Source: Cheiracanthium punctorium
Lineage: Eukaryota; Arthropoda; Arachnida; Araneae; Cheiracanthiidae
Assembly (NCBI GenBank): GCA_038373885.1
Contig: JAWZYV010014450.1
Span: forward strand, 62,001 to 126,000
DNA length: 64,000 bases
Direction of reading: 5' to 3'
Shown here piece after piece: positions 1-11,130 of this stretch (its first letter is position 1; each line of letters starts with the position of its first letter). A model generated the notes under the pieces. The model ran no database searches and had not been told where the DNA came from. It saw nothing but the letters and a program-made list of their open reading frames with translations. The translations under genes were made by a program, and so were the position numbers.

Positions 1-906
1 TTCATAAAATGTACCGGGGGGAAAAAGTAAACCCTTTAAAATGTAAAATAGAGACATAAGCTATTTATGCAAGTTACTGATCAATTAAATTCAAAAAATC
101 AAGATTATATTTTTCTTTAATGTATTTTCTCTGTGTTCAAATTTTTATGAATGTATATTTTACAACTTCATCTAAACGACTAGAAGTTAATTTAAAACTT
201 GTAATTTCTGCACATTTAATTAAAAATTACTTTTTATTAGCTAACAAACTAATATTAAAATGTATTATATAGAAATATAAAATGTTTCCTTTTTAAACGG
301 CAAAAGTTCACAAGATCAGAACAGTTTGAATTTCCATTCCTTCACGACGTATGTAAATGGTATTTGTCTATTCTCTGAATGTCTGGAATTGCGGCATAAT
401 TACTACGTTTATAAATGGGCAGAATTCGACAAATTCTGCGAAGTCTTTAAAGAACGACTTCTATTAGACGAATATAAGCCGGTTTTCTCTGTCCTGTTGG
501 AGCGATTCGACAAGGTATAACGTAAAATCAACCACTATGAGCTGAATTTTATAAACGGATTCCGAGAATCTGTCTCCCTTTGCCGTTATAGCGACGAGTG
601 TTCGACCAATATCGGGGATTTTCTCTTCCTGGCGGTCACCCTTTTCCATTCTTACGCCGTAGTTAAGCGAGATTGTTATCTCTCACGGTCACCCCTCGCG
701 GGTAATACGCCGTCGAGAAGTTCAGCGCTCGACGGGCAAACAGGTGGACATATCCAAGGATTTTTAACGTCGATGATTACGTCGAAACTACGTCGACAGC
801 GACGTTAATTCGATGTATCGTGGCTGGCTGGGGTGAATTATCCAGCATTATTTTCAATTGAGATTTTAAACGGGTCACGTTTTCGAATAGCAGGAAATAT
901 ATTGCG
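1..906. other. No gene recognised; AT-rich then locally GC-rich
   Basis: The first ~300 bases are AT-rich and featureless. From about 540 to 840 the base composition becomes more GC- and CpG-rich, with several 'cggtcaccc'-like words that also occur near pogo-type termini elsewhere in the window. This could be the inside of an old pogo-type element, but no pair of ends was found. The short open frame at 326-520 has no recognisable motif and is not called a gene. Confidence 0.4.
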
Positions 907-914
907 GTGTTAAA

Positions 915-1102
915 CAGGGCCTGATTATGACCAACAGGGGGCCCCGGGAATTGTTGAATTTGCCCCCCCCCCGTCTATAAAATTTGTTTTATTTTTCATA
1001 ATTTTTTTTTATAAAAACAGAACAACATTTGAATTTAGGGGCAATTTCGAGCCGGAGGCCCTGGGTAAAGTCCCGATTTGTCCATGCGATAATAGGGCCC
1101 TG
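915..1102. mobile_element. hAT-type MITE, CAGGGCC family
   Basis: The termini are inverted repeats: CAGGGCCTGATTATG on the left and ATAATAGGGCCCTG on the right. They are flanked by an 8-bp duplication with one mismatch (GTGTTAAA at 907-914, GTGCTAAA at 1103-1110). CAG-type ends and 8-bp duplications are hallmarks of hAT transposons. At 188 bp it cannot encode a transposase, so it is non-autonomous. The ends resemble those of the large hAT at 16958-24908, which may have mobilised it. Confidence 0.85.
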
Positions 1103-1110
1103 GTGCTAAA

Positions 1111-3000
1111 TACACCAATCTGAGAAGAACTATGCGTAAAAATTTATGGAGAGCTGATTTAGTGGCAACCATAAACTGAAATGATTAGAGTTTATGCTAA
1201 TGCGTAAATTGCAAAGAATCACCAAAGAGTAAAAGCCTACATTCGTGGCAAATATCTAAACCGTTTCTTTAAATTAAGCATTAACGGCTGCAAAACGACG
1301 GTATATTGTATTGGTATCAGTAAAATATAGTATCATTAATAGTAAGTAGATATGATAAGGCAATATTGATCAAACCACAATATACCGCATTAATAAATAT
1401 TTTGTGAAACAATGTCGTCTATTCATTTTTTAACAGCCGTATTACATCACAGCTAACAAAACATTAAGTAATTCTACGTCGCGTTAATATATCACGCGGT
1501 AGTTTCAACAGAAAAGACTGTAACAGAACTTTCTTTTTTCTTGGAGATTCTGTTTTGTCACAAGTAGTTATGATCACATTTTAGGAAAATGTTCTTCTCT
1601 TGCCTTGCAAAGAGCTGGTACACAACTATTTAATTATAAAATAAAACGGTTCTCCACTTCATGTAGTATCTAAGGTATTAATGGCATAAATTAAATCTAA
1701 AAAAGAGTATGATGCAGAAATGAGACATTTTGAAAATTAGGAATTTTCACTGAAAATCGTCACGCTTTTCTTTTCTGATCGTGAATGACACCGACATAGT
1801 TTTTTGCGTCATAATATTAACAAGGGTCACAGGTCAGTACTTATACTAACTTAACGAATAAGTAATGAGTAACTTTACGAGAAGAGTCAAATCATTTTGC
1901 TTATTTTTAGATTCCAAATCTCTGGAATCAATTCGAACTATACATGTAAGAAAAAGTTTCGTTCCGTACCGTGCGGAGAACGGGCACGCAGCTAGTGGTG
2001 TTTATATTTGTTGTAAAGTGGTGAATATATACCCCATCCTCATTCAATAAATTCAATAAAAAACAAAATTAATTAAATTTCTAAATTACCCATCTGATCC
2101 CCGTTATTCTAGTCTGGTAATGGATCCTCTAGTTCAGTGTTATCATCCTCTGCATCTGATTCATCGGAAAAGGAGACATCTATTTTTTGTGAGTGTTTTA
2201 TTAGTTAAATTTTACTTAATTTTTCTAAAATAATTTTAAAATGAAGGAGTGTAATTTTAAATAAGATATTTAAAATTCCTAGATTTTTCTTAGCATTTTC
2301 TATTATTCAGCTTCTTAATTAAACAATAGTTTACATAGTTATCTATTTAATATTAAGCAAATAATTTTAAATTCTTAATAAACATGGATGTATATTTTTT
2401 CCTTCATTGAAGCATCTTATTTTTTATCCACTTATTAGCCTATTGTATTAAATTTTCCGATGAATTGTAATTGTTTTTAATAATATGTATTTTGAGTGCC
2501 AAAATTAGGGAATGTAAGAGTAAATATATTTATTTAAGTGATCTGTATTTTATATTCAAGAATTGTTGGTGTACTTTTTAAGTGGTGGATTAATTAATAA
2601 AAATTTTTTTTTCTTCATTAATTTGTATTTATTTTGGTCCAACATTTGGATAATTTCTTCTTTATCTTTTGAAAATTAAATTTTGATCTATTTATTTTTG
2701 TCTACCATGTAAATAATTTCCTCATCAATTAAATATTTTAAATTATCGACTACTGAGATATGTAATAATTCTTGGCAAGTTAAAGTACAAAAAGTTTGTA
2801 TTTTTTAATTAGTACTCTTTCCAGTTAGTTAATTTTGGTCTTTACAATAGCGAAAATTAATCGTTTATTATTAAAGAAAGACACAATCGAAATGAATTAA
2901 ATATTAATATTCTACTCTAATAGGTTGTGTATTAAAGGGAAGCAAGAATTAATTTTAACATGCTGATTCACGATGTTTTGAGCGGTTTCTAGAACTAAAA
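1111..3000. other. AT-rich intergenic or intronic DNA, nothing recognised
   Basis: I see no open frame with protein-like content, no inverted termini and no tandem array. The 61-codon frame at 1865-2050 is not convincing. From about 2050 to 2900 the DNA is very AT-rich with simple TTAATT-like words. Confidence 0.5.
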
Positions 3001-3270
3001 CATAGCTGTATATCAACGCGCCGAGATACGCAATACAACGCGCGCGATCTTCCAAACAACAACAACAATCAGCTGTTTATGGGTTGCTCGCCGGAGATGT
3101 TCGAACACGGTTTCCGCCCCAATGCTCCGTCTTGTTAGTTCCAAGGTCGATGGTTGCGGGAGAAGTAAGGCGCTGCTATCATTCCGTTCGCAGTTCTTTT
3201 AGTGTGCCCACGGACGATTTTTTTGCCATTATCTTTCCCGGATTCTCCTTCGGTTTGTTATGTTCGGTTA
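3001..3270. other. CpG-rich island of unknown role
   Basis: This ~270-bp stretch stands out from the AT-rich surroundings by its many CG dinucleotides (for example the 'cgcgcgcg' words near 3017-3048). It contains a frame at 3084-3275 without recognisable motifs. It could be a promoter or non-coding first exon of a plus-strand gene such as the one at 36.4 kb, or the remnant of a GC-rich repeat. The sequence alone does not decide. Confidence 0.25.
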
Positions 3271-3600
3271 GTTAATCCATTTTAAAAAAAAAAATTTCTT
3301 ATTATTTTCTTTATTTTCATCATTTTTTTACAAACTAGTGTCAAAAATTAAGATGGGAGTCCAATAAGTGTTTCGGAGCTAAAGCAATTACATTTTCAAT
3401 ATTATCCTTTAAAAAAAAAATTGTAATAAAAAATCAAACCAAACCCTTTTGCTAAAACTTATCTTGGTGACGAAATATAAGACCCAAGATGACTTGTTTT
3501 CTTTCAGTCGCGTGCATTGTTTTCCTTTAACTGCTGGAAATGCAAATATATTTCAACTTGTAAGGTGCGTCGTACCTGCCTATTTAATTTTCGAAATTTA

Positions 3601-4172
3601 TTAGGTTGTAACGAAAGTTTTCCGCCACTGGAAGTATTGTCTGCACAAACAGTTCGCGTTGCTGTCTTTGCCAATATTTTGTTATTTGAAAGAAAAAGAC
3701 TTGTTTTATAGCACTATGTTGTGAAATCTGTAAAACAATATCTTTATGATTAAGTATAAGGTGTCTGAAATGGAACTATCACTCTACCAGATTGAACCAT
3801 CATTTACTCTCAGCTGTGTTGCAAAAAGTCAGCTACAGAATGACACCGAATAATGTGTACAGCTTAAGGTACGACGGTTGTATCGTACGACATTGTGAAG
3901 ATTTGGTACCGAAAGTTCAAGAAGAGGACTAGGACATTTAATAAGCAGAGCGCTCTGGCCGGCCTACAGATGCTGATGAGGCCCGCCTACGAGAATTTGT
4001 GGAAGAAGATAAAATATTCATCCACTTGAGAGCTAGTTAAAAGAGTTAAACTTTAGTACTATTTCCATTAGTCACGCAAGGCATCGTATAAACTTGACGT
4101 ATAAGATCCATCGCTCGGTACCTCATGAGCTGACTCAAGCAAATTTGGCGGAAAACTTTCGTTACAACCTGA
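3601..4172 (+). mobile_element. mariner-family remnant, internally deleted
   Basis: Inverted termini read TTAGGTTGTAACGAAAGTTT on the left and its near-complement on the right, each next to a TA target site (3599-3600 and 4173-4174). The inside keeps pieces of mariner transposase. Positions 3948-4022 translate with the motif ERSGRPTDADEARLREFVEE, and 4082-4144 ends with VPHELTQAN, both typical of the N-terminal helix-turn-helix half of mariner transposases. Stops and frameshifts separate them, and the catalytic DDD domain is absent. A shorter sister copy lies at 57676-58078. Confidence 0.92.
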
Positions 4173-4174
4173 TA

Positions 4175-5240
4175 TTTTGCGAACCTCCATTTAAATAATC
4201 CACGAGCCGTAACTGGTGTATAGTATAGCTTGAAAAGACACATTTTAAAACTTTAAAAGTGTTCGACATAATTTGTTTTTTCCTACTTATATACCGAAAT
4301 CGCATGATGTTTTCGAAATACGCCGTTAAGAACCATAAATACAGGGTGTTCCAAGAAGGCGGTAACAACAGTTCATTTCTTGATCTATTAGAGAGAAGTG
4401 GTCGATAGCAATTGAAAAAAATGTTCAATATATGGAAGGAAAAAAGACTACTTTTAGAAAAAAAAATCCTCTCGTTCATTTTCAAAATGTTACACTCTTT
4501 AAATTGTGTACAACCCCCGTACAGAAAAAATAAATAAATCTAATAAGTAAAATGCGCCACATGCACTAATAAGCTGATGTACATAATTCGACACTATAGT
4601 GCGTTCGCAGAGTCGAGAGAACGAAACTAAACAATTGCACGTGCAAACTGGCGATGAGTCAACACCTGGCATTTTGCCAAAGCGCCCAACACAGTGTGAA
4701 TTTCTGCTTTCTTCCATGGACGCTGTTTGGAACTTAAAAAAAAAAAGGTTAAATTCGCCAAACTAGAGATTGGTGCCAAAAATGTAATTCTTTGGTAACC
4801 CGTTTGTTTACTTTCGTTCTCTCGTTTCCGCGAACAGAATATAGTATCCGTAAAATTGTCAGAGATACGAAGAGAAGTATATATTGATTTAAACCATTTT
4901 TCCGTGGCTTTCGAAGAGGAAAAATTATGTCAAAGATCGCGTTTCAGAGGGCACACAGAAATTAAAGAATTTTTTTTGTTTGTTTGTTTACTTTAGCAAT
5001 AAACGTTTACATTCAAATTTATGTGTAGACCCTGATTATTTTTGCTTAAAGGTCTTTCTGAGACGTTTTATCATGAAAAGCTGAAATTTTGTCCATCACC
5101 TATTGAGTGAATGGAGAACATTTTACTAAGAGTTTTTCCGTGCGAAGTCGTATGCAGATTTAAAAAGTGTAACTATTTGTAGATGAACGAGAATTTTTTT
5201 TCCTGAATAGTCCTTTTTCCTTTGTTATTTTGAACATTTT
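4175..5240. other. No gene recognised
   Basis: The open frames on the minus strand (4162-4485, 4499-4717) lack recognisable domains. A possible transposon terminus (CAGGGTGTTCCAAG at ~4344) has an imperfect inverted partner near 6590, with intervening repeats, but the pairing is weak. The rest is AT-rich. Confidence 0.4.
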
Positions 5241-6520
5241 TACTTTCCGAACATGAACCATGTAAGGAAAGTATTGTCATCCTGCAAAAATTCGACTTCG
5301 AGATTTGGGTGTATGGACACGTTTTGAGGTCTTTTGAATTCATTTAGGCTATTTTTACAAGATGTGTGTGTGTGAGTGAACACGATAGCTCCTCAACGGG
5401 GCATTCGATGGAGCTCCAATTGGGTCTATATGTTATAAACCACCATCGTAAGATCAGTATTGATTTGGGTGTGTATAGTACTTAATGTTTTTCTACAGGG
5501 CTACGACCCAGATTTCTTTTACATTATGGCCTATGGGGGAAATTCCTGAAAGTGCGCTAGCGTTTAAACGGCGCATTCGATTGATCTTCTATTTGGTATA
5601 TACATATGCAGGGTGTCTACCGTTCCGGAAAGTCTGGAAAAAGTCGGGAAATTGGAAAATGGGTCCGGAAAATTCACCAAAAGAATCTTTTTTTTCGGTA
5701 TCCCTTTTTTTTTAACCCTTCCTATTTGTCAGTCTCGAAACCGAAAGCAACTGCAACGTATTTTCCGGACCGCGAAAGCATCAAGCCATGTGTTTGCATA
5801 AGGAGGGAAAAATGGGGGCTCATCCATCGTGACGGGAGGGTAAAAAAGCTGCCGTCAGCGCGTGATCATCCGTCAGGTTTGCAATAGAATTTCATTCATT
5901 GATTATTTATTTTAACTCAGTGTTTTGGATTTGAAGTGTAGAAAGACGAAAGTGGCTAAAATTTGTGCTAGAAGTAAGTATCGTGGACGGGATTAGTAGA
6001 TGATCATACGTGATTTATTCAATCACTTTATTTTCCACGTACGTATTTATTTTTATTGCTTAATATTTCTCAATATTTGGAAATTACATGCTCGCATAAA
6101 ACACAAGCAATTGGCCCCTTTTTTTTCTTAGAAAGTGTGCGCTCTTTGTTTGAGTTTCGTTTTATATTTTGAATTTAAAGTATTGGATAGTGTTCAATTT
6201 GAAGGACTTATCTCTTCATTAGAATGGTTGCTGAAAGTCCTTCGAAGAAGTCCTGCGGGGCGCCCGGGCCTCCCAGCAGATATTTTAAAACATTAATATT
6301 AACTCTAATAACAATAAGATTTAAAATCCCTCCCCCCCCCCCGGGTATGGAAACTTATATACGCTTCTGGTCCTTCTACCTCCCAAAAGTCAGGAAATTG
6401 ACTTTCAGAAATTTGGTAGACACCCTGATATGTTTGAAATGATTCATCGATTCAAATTCATTTAAATGCTGGGTCATGATCTTAATCGTAAGTGTTCGGA
6501 AAGTCGAGTGGAGTCACTCC
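5241..6520 (+). repeat. Dispersed TIR repeat 'family F', copy 1, interrupted
   Basis: The repeat starts TACTTTCCGAAC and ends around GTTCGGAAAGTCGAGTGGAG, so the ends contain the inverted core CTTTCCGAAC / GTTCGGAAAG. Inside, a ~100-bp module (words 'ggcattcgatggagctc', 'gatttgggtgtgtat', 'ttacattatggcctatggg') is partly duplicated. Two further copies are at 56813-57276 (minus) and 62573-63483 (plus). No protein is encoded, so it is probably a non-autonomous DNA element of unassigned superfamily. A separate element (5609-6427) is inserted in this copy. Confidence 0.8.
5609..6427. mobile_element. DNA transposon with CAGGGTGTCTACC ends and 5-bp TSD
   Basis: The termini CAGGGTGTCTACC and GGTAGACACCCTG are perfect inverted repeats, flanked by the 5-bp duplication ATATG (5604-5608 and 6428-6432). 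Comparison with uninterrupted family F copies confirms the insertion: the host text continues across the site once the insert is removed. Subterminal regions carry 'ccggaaa'/'gaaattgg' words. No transposase is visible. The 5-bp duplication argues against a typical 8-bp hAT. A relative with the same ends and duplication length is at 27260-27689. Confidence 0.88.
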
Positions 6521-7011
6521 GGATTTTTTTCTATTTATATTGCCCCTTTATCTCTAACAGATGACGAATTAAAGCGTGGCACCACCTTGTTGGGACACCC
6601 TATATAAAACCTTCCTCCCCCCCCCCTCCCATTGTATTTTGGCTAATAGGAGGGGCCGCGAAATCTTCAGTTGTCCCCGGGCGCTGGAAGCCCCAGCTAC
6701 GCCTCCGAACACAACCTTTTGTTCCCTTTCTACAACTTCATTTTGTTTAGTTATTTATTTTGCGTTTGCAGCCCTTACCAACACTAAACACGTGACGTAC
6801 ACAGGAAAGAATGTAGAATTACTTGCAGTTCATTGGGTGTCCCGACTGAGAGAGCGGTTCTCGTTTGCATATCGCTTTGTCAGCCCCATGAACGAAAACA
6901 AAAAATAAATCCTGATCTGGGATACGGCCTTTTGCGGCCTATTTATCTCACCTTTTGAGATTCGCTTGCAGCGTAATCACTTTCTCTGATGAAAGTTAAA
7001 GAAATAATTGC
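6521..7011. other. No gene recognised; contains C-rich run
   Basis: The frame at 6576-6908 has no recognisable domain and begins in a C-rich run near 6617. No paired termini were found. Confidence 0.35.
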
Positions 7012-7015
7012 TTAA

Positions 7016-7521
7016 CCCTTTGAGGCGCAACCCTTTCCCAATGCTGAAAGAAAGGCAGCCGTTGCCATCGCTCGACTTAACGACCCGCAAGAGGGCGGAC
7101 GATCGAAATGTTCATCGCGTGCTTGTAGATCGAGAGACCCTTTTTTGACGACAGCTGGCTGTGCCGGGCACAGCCAGCTGTCGTCAAAAAAGGGTCTCTT
7201 CTATATCTGTGGCACGCGATGAACGTTTCGATCGTCCGCCCTCTTGCTGGTAGTTAAGTCGAACGATGGCAACGGCTGCCCTTTTTCAGCGTGGGGCAAT
7301 CTATCCAGCTGTTTTCGCATTCTTCTATTTTTTCAGCAGATGTCAGTGCTGTTTATAATAATCTTTCGGCGGGAAATGACGTGCTCAAAAGTAAAGGATT
7401 CTCGAGGAACTCTGTCACCCGCCACTATTTTTATAGAAATCCAATCTATTCTTCGTGACGGGTAACAGTCCAAACGTCCGAGTTGGGTGTTCCCAGAGCG
7501 GGAACACTGAGCGTTAAAGGG
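7016..7521 (+). mobile_element. piggyBac-type MITE with long palindromic core, full copy
   Basis: TTAA sites (7012-7015, 7522-7525) flank ends CCCTTTGAGGCGCA and AGCGTTAAAGGG, as expected for piggyBac insertion. The left half is dominated by a near-perfect inverted repeat of about 120 bp per arm (roughly 7045-7165 and 7167-7290) around a single-base axis at 7166. The RNA or single strand could therefore fold into a long hairpin. The right half is a unique ~230-bp block. No transposase frame is present. Three other copies (8331, 11131, 59114) have lost one hairpin arm. Confidence 0.9.
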
Positions 7522-7525
7522 TTAA

Positions 7526-7831
7526 ATGAGTGAAAGTACTTCTCAAAGTAAAAGCAAAACATCATTTTACTCGACATATTATTTTTTAATACTTCCCAAC
7601 CCATTTCATCAAGTGTTAATGATTTCGATTTGTCTGTCTGCCGTCCATGCTTAAACGGTTGCCCTTAGACACTGATAACTAGGAAATTAACATAGGTTAT
7701 GCCTACGTACAGTACCCCCATTGAAAAGGGTGCGTGTAGCATTTATAGAAATTTTACCGGAGCACTAAAAAGAGTTACAATACATTACGTTCTACGGGTA
7801 TAGCCATTCTTCAAAGCGTATTTTAGAGATA
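7526..7831. repeat. Degenerate repeat related to 'family F2'
   Basis: The text around 7715-7800 ('gaaaagggtgcgtgtagcatttatag', 'gcactaaaaagagttacaatac') recurs with divergence at 9245-9330, 9612-9690 and 32495-32560, in the tandem-repeat-bearing TIR element at 31821-33805. It is probably a host repeat into which the pogo element at 7832-9186 inserted. No coding content is seen. Confidence 0.5.
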
Positions 7832-7995
7832 CAGTGAAACCTCTAAGAGCGGCCACCCCTGTATAGCGGTCACCCCTCTAAACGGCCGATTTTACATGGC
7901 ACGGTTTTTTTGGCTCATACACTTAATGTTAAAATAACCTCTATCAGCGGTCACCCGGCCCCCTCTAAACGACCACAGAGTGGGATCGCCCATCT

Positions 7996-8140
7996 CAGGC
8001 GCGTAGCCAGGAAAAATTTTCGGGGGGGGGGCGGATATGAACTTATATGTGTATAAATAGACGGAATTTCATCGCTAATCCAAAAATTTCGGGGGGTGGG
8101 GGATATATCCCGATATCCCCCCCCCCTGGCTACGCCCCTG
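7996..8140. mobile_element. hAT-type MITE, CAGGCGCGTAGCC family
   Basis: A 145-bp element with termini CAGGCGCGTAGCCAGG and CCTGGCTACGCCCCTG and a perfect 8-bp target duplication GCCCATCT (7988-7995, 8141-8148). The middle has G-runs and the palindromic word 'tatcccgatatccc'. Sister copies are at 62948-63151 (complete) and 13785-13842 (right end only), and a diverged long form is at 61138-62043. Confidence 0.93.
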
Positions 8141-8330
8141 GCCCATCTCATTTTTCGAGAAATTCTACTCACTCCATGCTTTAATTTTGAGCGGAAGAAC
8201 TCAAAGTCTGGTTTAAGGTCAAATATAAGACCCAGGAATAACTGGAATTGAATGTGTTATGGAAACTGAGGTAGGAACTGGACAATCAGGCGTTGAATGT
8301 GTCCGACAAATGAATTTTTTGTCCCTTTAA

Positions 8331-8739
8331 CCCTTTGAGGAGCAACCCTTTCCCAATGCTGAAAAAAGGGCAGCCGTTGCCATCGCTCGACTTAACTACC
8401 AGCAAGATGGCGGACGATCGAAACGTTCATCGTGTGCCACAGATCGAGAGACCCCTTTTTTGACGACAGCTGGCTGTACGCGAGCACAGCCAGGTGTTAG
8501 AGATCCAGCAATTATCGAGCTGGTCTCGCATTCTTCCATTTTTCGACAGATGTCAGTGCTGTTAAAAATAATCGTGATCATTTTTTGACGGGAAATGACG
8601 TGCTAAAAATAAAGGATTCTCGTGGAGCTATGTCACCCGCAACTATTTTTGTAGAAATCCAATCTATTCTTCGTGACTGGCAACAGTCAGAACGTCAGAG
8701 TTTGGTGTTCCCAGAGCTGGATCACTGCGCGTTTAAGGG
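8331..8739 (+). mobile_element. piggyBac-type MITE, right hairpin arm deleted
   Basis: TTAA (8327-8330 and 8740-8743) flanks the ends CCCTTTGAGGAGCA and GCGCGTTTAAGGG. Compared with the full copy at 7016-7521, the left arm is kept to about 8490. The matching right arm is then lost, and the sequence resumes in the unique right half ('ctcgcattcttcc'). This fits deletion through the hairpin. Confidence 0.88.
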
Positions 8740-9186
8740 TTAAGGTGCTTATTCCGTCCCGGATGAGGAATTTCCCGATGTTTGTCATGGCGAGCAAGCG
8801 AAACTTGCAACAAAAGCGATTTTACGGAAAATCGATGTAATGATCGAAAATTCCGAAGCGGTTACAAACTAACCGCTTAGAGATCTGCTTTTTAAAATAA
8901 AAAACGAACTTGAAAAAAATGGTTGTTTCAGAGAAAAGTAAAAACTTAAAACAGACACAAATTGTATCCTTTTTCCAAAAAATGTAAGAAAGCATTCAAT
9001 AAAGTACTATTTTCTCTTTAGAAAAGTTTTATATTTCATTTCAAATAAGGAATATGTGTCAGACATTTTATATTACGCATTACAGCAATTATCTTATAAT
9101 AGTAAATAAAACCCTTCAGAACGTCCGCACCCTCTGAGCGGCCAAATATTCTCGGTACGGTGTGGTCGCTCAGAGAGGTTTCGCTG

Positions 9187-9400
9187 CATTCGGCAGTTTG
9201 AAACGTCCCAAAATAGGTATATGTTAAGGATTACAAGATAAAGCTCTCCATCGAAAAAAGTGCGTCTATCATTTATAGTTCTTCACTAGGAGCACTCAAA
9301 AGAATTGCAGTGCTTTGCGATCCATGGCAGTTTTAGAAACATTCATCCATTTCAAGCACAATACCATCCTATGATATAGTTAACTAATAGTCCGACGGCA
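9187..9400. repeat. Degenerate F2-related repeat unit
   Basis: Resembles 32460-32640 over most of its length (shared words 'catttatagttct', 'acattcatccatttcaagca', 'taccatcct'). A further diverged unit follows at 9587-9760. No coding content is seen. Confidence 0.5.
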
Positions 9401-9408
9401 GTCGTACC

Positions 9409-9578
9409 CAAGGGCGGATCCAGAAAATTTTTCCGGAGGGGGCGCAAATTGTGAATACTCATTTTATATAGTGTAAAGCCCACTTAATATTGGTGAAAGA
9501 CCCACTTATCTAGTGTAAATATATTTTTTCTTCGAGGGGGCGCGCGCCCCCTGCGCCCTCCCCCTGGATCCGCCTTTG
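9409..9578. mobile_element. hAT-type MITE, GGCGGATCCAG family
   Basis: A 170-bp element with ends CAAGGGCGGATCCAG and CTGGATCCGCCTTTG, flanked by the perfect 8-bp duplication GTCGTACC (9401-9408, 9579-9586). It encodes nothing. A relative with nearly the same ends is at 17024-17342. Confidence 0.93.
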
Positions 9579-9867
9579 GTCGTACCCCTCTTTCAAATGT
9601 AATGATTTCGATCGAAAATAGCGTCTGAAGCTTTCATAGTTCTGCGGGAGCAAGCACTCAAAAGAATTTCAATACAACTGTCTGTGGCAGTGTAGAGATA
9701 TTCACCCTTTTCAAGCGCTATACAATAAGCATGTTATATAAACGTTTGTAACTGTTTTTCTTCAATTAAAAGATGGAAATAAATTTTAAAAGTTCTTATA
9801 CAGGTAAGAAGTAACTTAACAGTGATATTCAGCTTTTTTTTTAAGATTATCTCTAAATTCTCGTCGA

Positions 9868-9990
9868 AGTGTGAAGGTCCTGGGTTTGGGCCTACTCTGT
9901 GACTGCCAAACTAACGGTCTGGAGTTTGGGGCGATTTTCTCCAGGTGTTACATTGAATACGCGTCGGAAACTCTCACAAAGGTCCTGCCC
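9868..9990 (+). mobile_element. tRNA-derived SINE 'type II', 5'-truncated
   Basis: Matches the right-edge SINE (63828-64000) from just before its box B ('gtgaaggtc...gggttt') through 'ggtctggagttt' and 'gattttct'. The tRNA-like head is missing, so this is a 5'-truncated copy. It is interrupted by a second SINE at 9991 and resumes after 10290 with 'gcccaagg', matching the 3' part at the window edge. Confidence 0.7.
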
Positions 9991-10289
9991 CGGGCCGTGG
10001 TAGCCCAGTGGTTAAGGTGTTGGACTCGTAACCGAAAGGTTGCGGGTTCGATACCTGCGTACCACTAAAGACCACCGTGTACATGCTGTGTACGTGCACG
10101 TTAAATCCGTGGTTCTGAAAGTCCTCTCGGCGGTCGCTAGCCGTTTCCGAGGAGTGCCAATATTCAGAAGTCCCCCCACCTTCTGATGAGGTTCCAAATT
10201 GTGGCGGGAAATTCCAGAAAGGACGTATATGTAGCTCTAAGCGACACATTCTGTGACGCGAGCTGTCCTCTCCTGGAAAATAAATAAAT
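9991..10289 (+). mobile_element. tRNA-derived SINE 'type I', complete
   Basis: Starts with a tRNA-like head. Box A is TAGCCCAGTGG (10001-10011) and box B is GGTTCGATACC (10045-10055), an exact match to the pol III consensus GGTTCRANNCC. The anticodon-arm region resembles a tRNA-Thr(CGT)-like ancestor, but the stem is eroded, so it is not a functional tRNA. A ~220-bp body and an (AAAT)n-type tail follow. A 13-15-bp duplication starting AAAGGTCCTG (9978-9990 and 10290-10304) shows target-primed retrotransposition into the type II SINE. Confidence 0.92.
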
Positions 10290-10340
10290 AAAGGTCCTGT
10301 GCCCAAGGAATCGACGCTTAGGTAGATAGCCTTCGTGTCG

Positions 10341-11126
10341 CATTGTTTTAAAAATTAAGCTAAAATCTCTTTTAATTTTTAAAGCGATTTTGTTGGAAGG
10401 TGTTTTATAATCGACTCGTTTGCCATGATTTGTCTTTCCTTTTTTAATTTACATTGCGACTCAATACTATTTAAAATTTTAACAGAATTAGAAATAGTCC
10501 CCGTTTTACTGGTGACTGGCATTGAAACTATTGAATTTCATGTGAAACTATTATTTTACTTAGTGTTAATAAAAAAAACATATAACTGCCAAGTTTGGTA
10601 AAAATTTTGCTCAACTCAAAAAATGGTCTTTTTTTGAAATTTCAACTTTAATTTACAAGTCGCCAATTGACTTTTTCGTGTTAAAATATACGAAAAAGAA
10701 GTTAAAATTCCGAAAAATTCGAACGTTTTACCTCATTAAAAATTCTGTTGTACGTGTTCTGAAACTAAGTTTTACATTACGCACAGACAGGGTTCCACAG
10801 AACCTGGACGCCCAGACAACTAAAAGGTATCCCTTGGCAACCAGCTTTTTTTTTTTTTTTTAATTGATATAATTCTGTATACCGGCTGATAGTCAGTAGA
10901 TTTTTTTAAAGCCTTACAATTATTAAGTGTTTGCAATAAAACAATGCGGTTTGCAGAGAACTGTGCTCAAAAGCACAGGGGGTTTTCGTTCATAATGAAA
11001 AATATTTATTTTAGATTAGTTAGCTTTTCGACCAAAAGGTATAGCTTCAGCTTTAAAAAACAAAAACATCCACAGTAGCCAGTGACTCCACAAAATTCAA
11101 TGGCTACTTTTACATTGTTAATGGCC
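10341..11126. other. No gene recognised
   Basis: AT-rich sequence with a 16-base poly-T near 10846. The frames at 10678-10863 and 11006-11212 carry no recognisable motif. Confidence 0.45.
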
Positions 11127-11130
11127 TTAA

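Larger units (their letters stand above)
7832..9186 (+). mobile_element. pogo-type element carrying two inserted MITEs
   Basis: The ends CAGTGAAACCTCTAAGAGCG (left) and CGCTCAGAGAGGTTTCGCTG (right) are inverted, with TA before the left end and CA, a likely mutated TA, after the right end. CAGTGAAACCTC-type ends are characteristic of pogo/Tigger elements. Subterminal 'gcggccacc'/'gcggtcacc' words repeat. Removing the hAT MITE (7996-8140) and the piggyBac MITE (8331-8739) leaves about 800 bp without a transposase, so it is itself non-autonomous. Confidence 0.8.

Noticed and set aside
326..520. 64-codon frame as a gene
   Set aside because: Short, no motif, no splice signals at its ends, and in an unassigned repeat-like region.
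4344..6605. Element bounded by CAGGGTGTTCCAAG and TTGGGACACCCTA
   Set aside because: The termini match only partly, no duplication is visible, and other repeats lie between. The pairing may be coincidental.
10000..10070. Possible tRNA gene (box A and exact box B)
   Set aside because: The anticodon stem is mismatched, no acceptor stem pairs, and the sequence continues into a 300-bp SINE body with an AAAT tail and target duplication.
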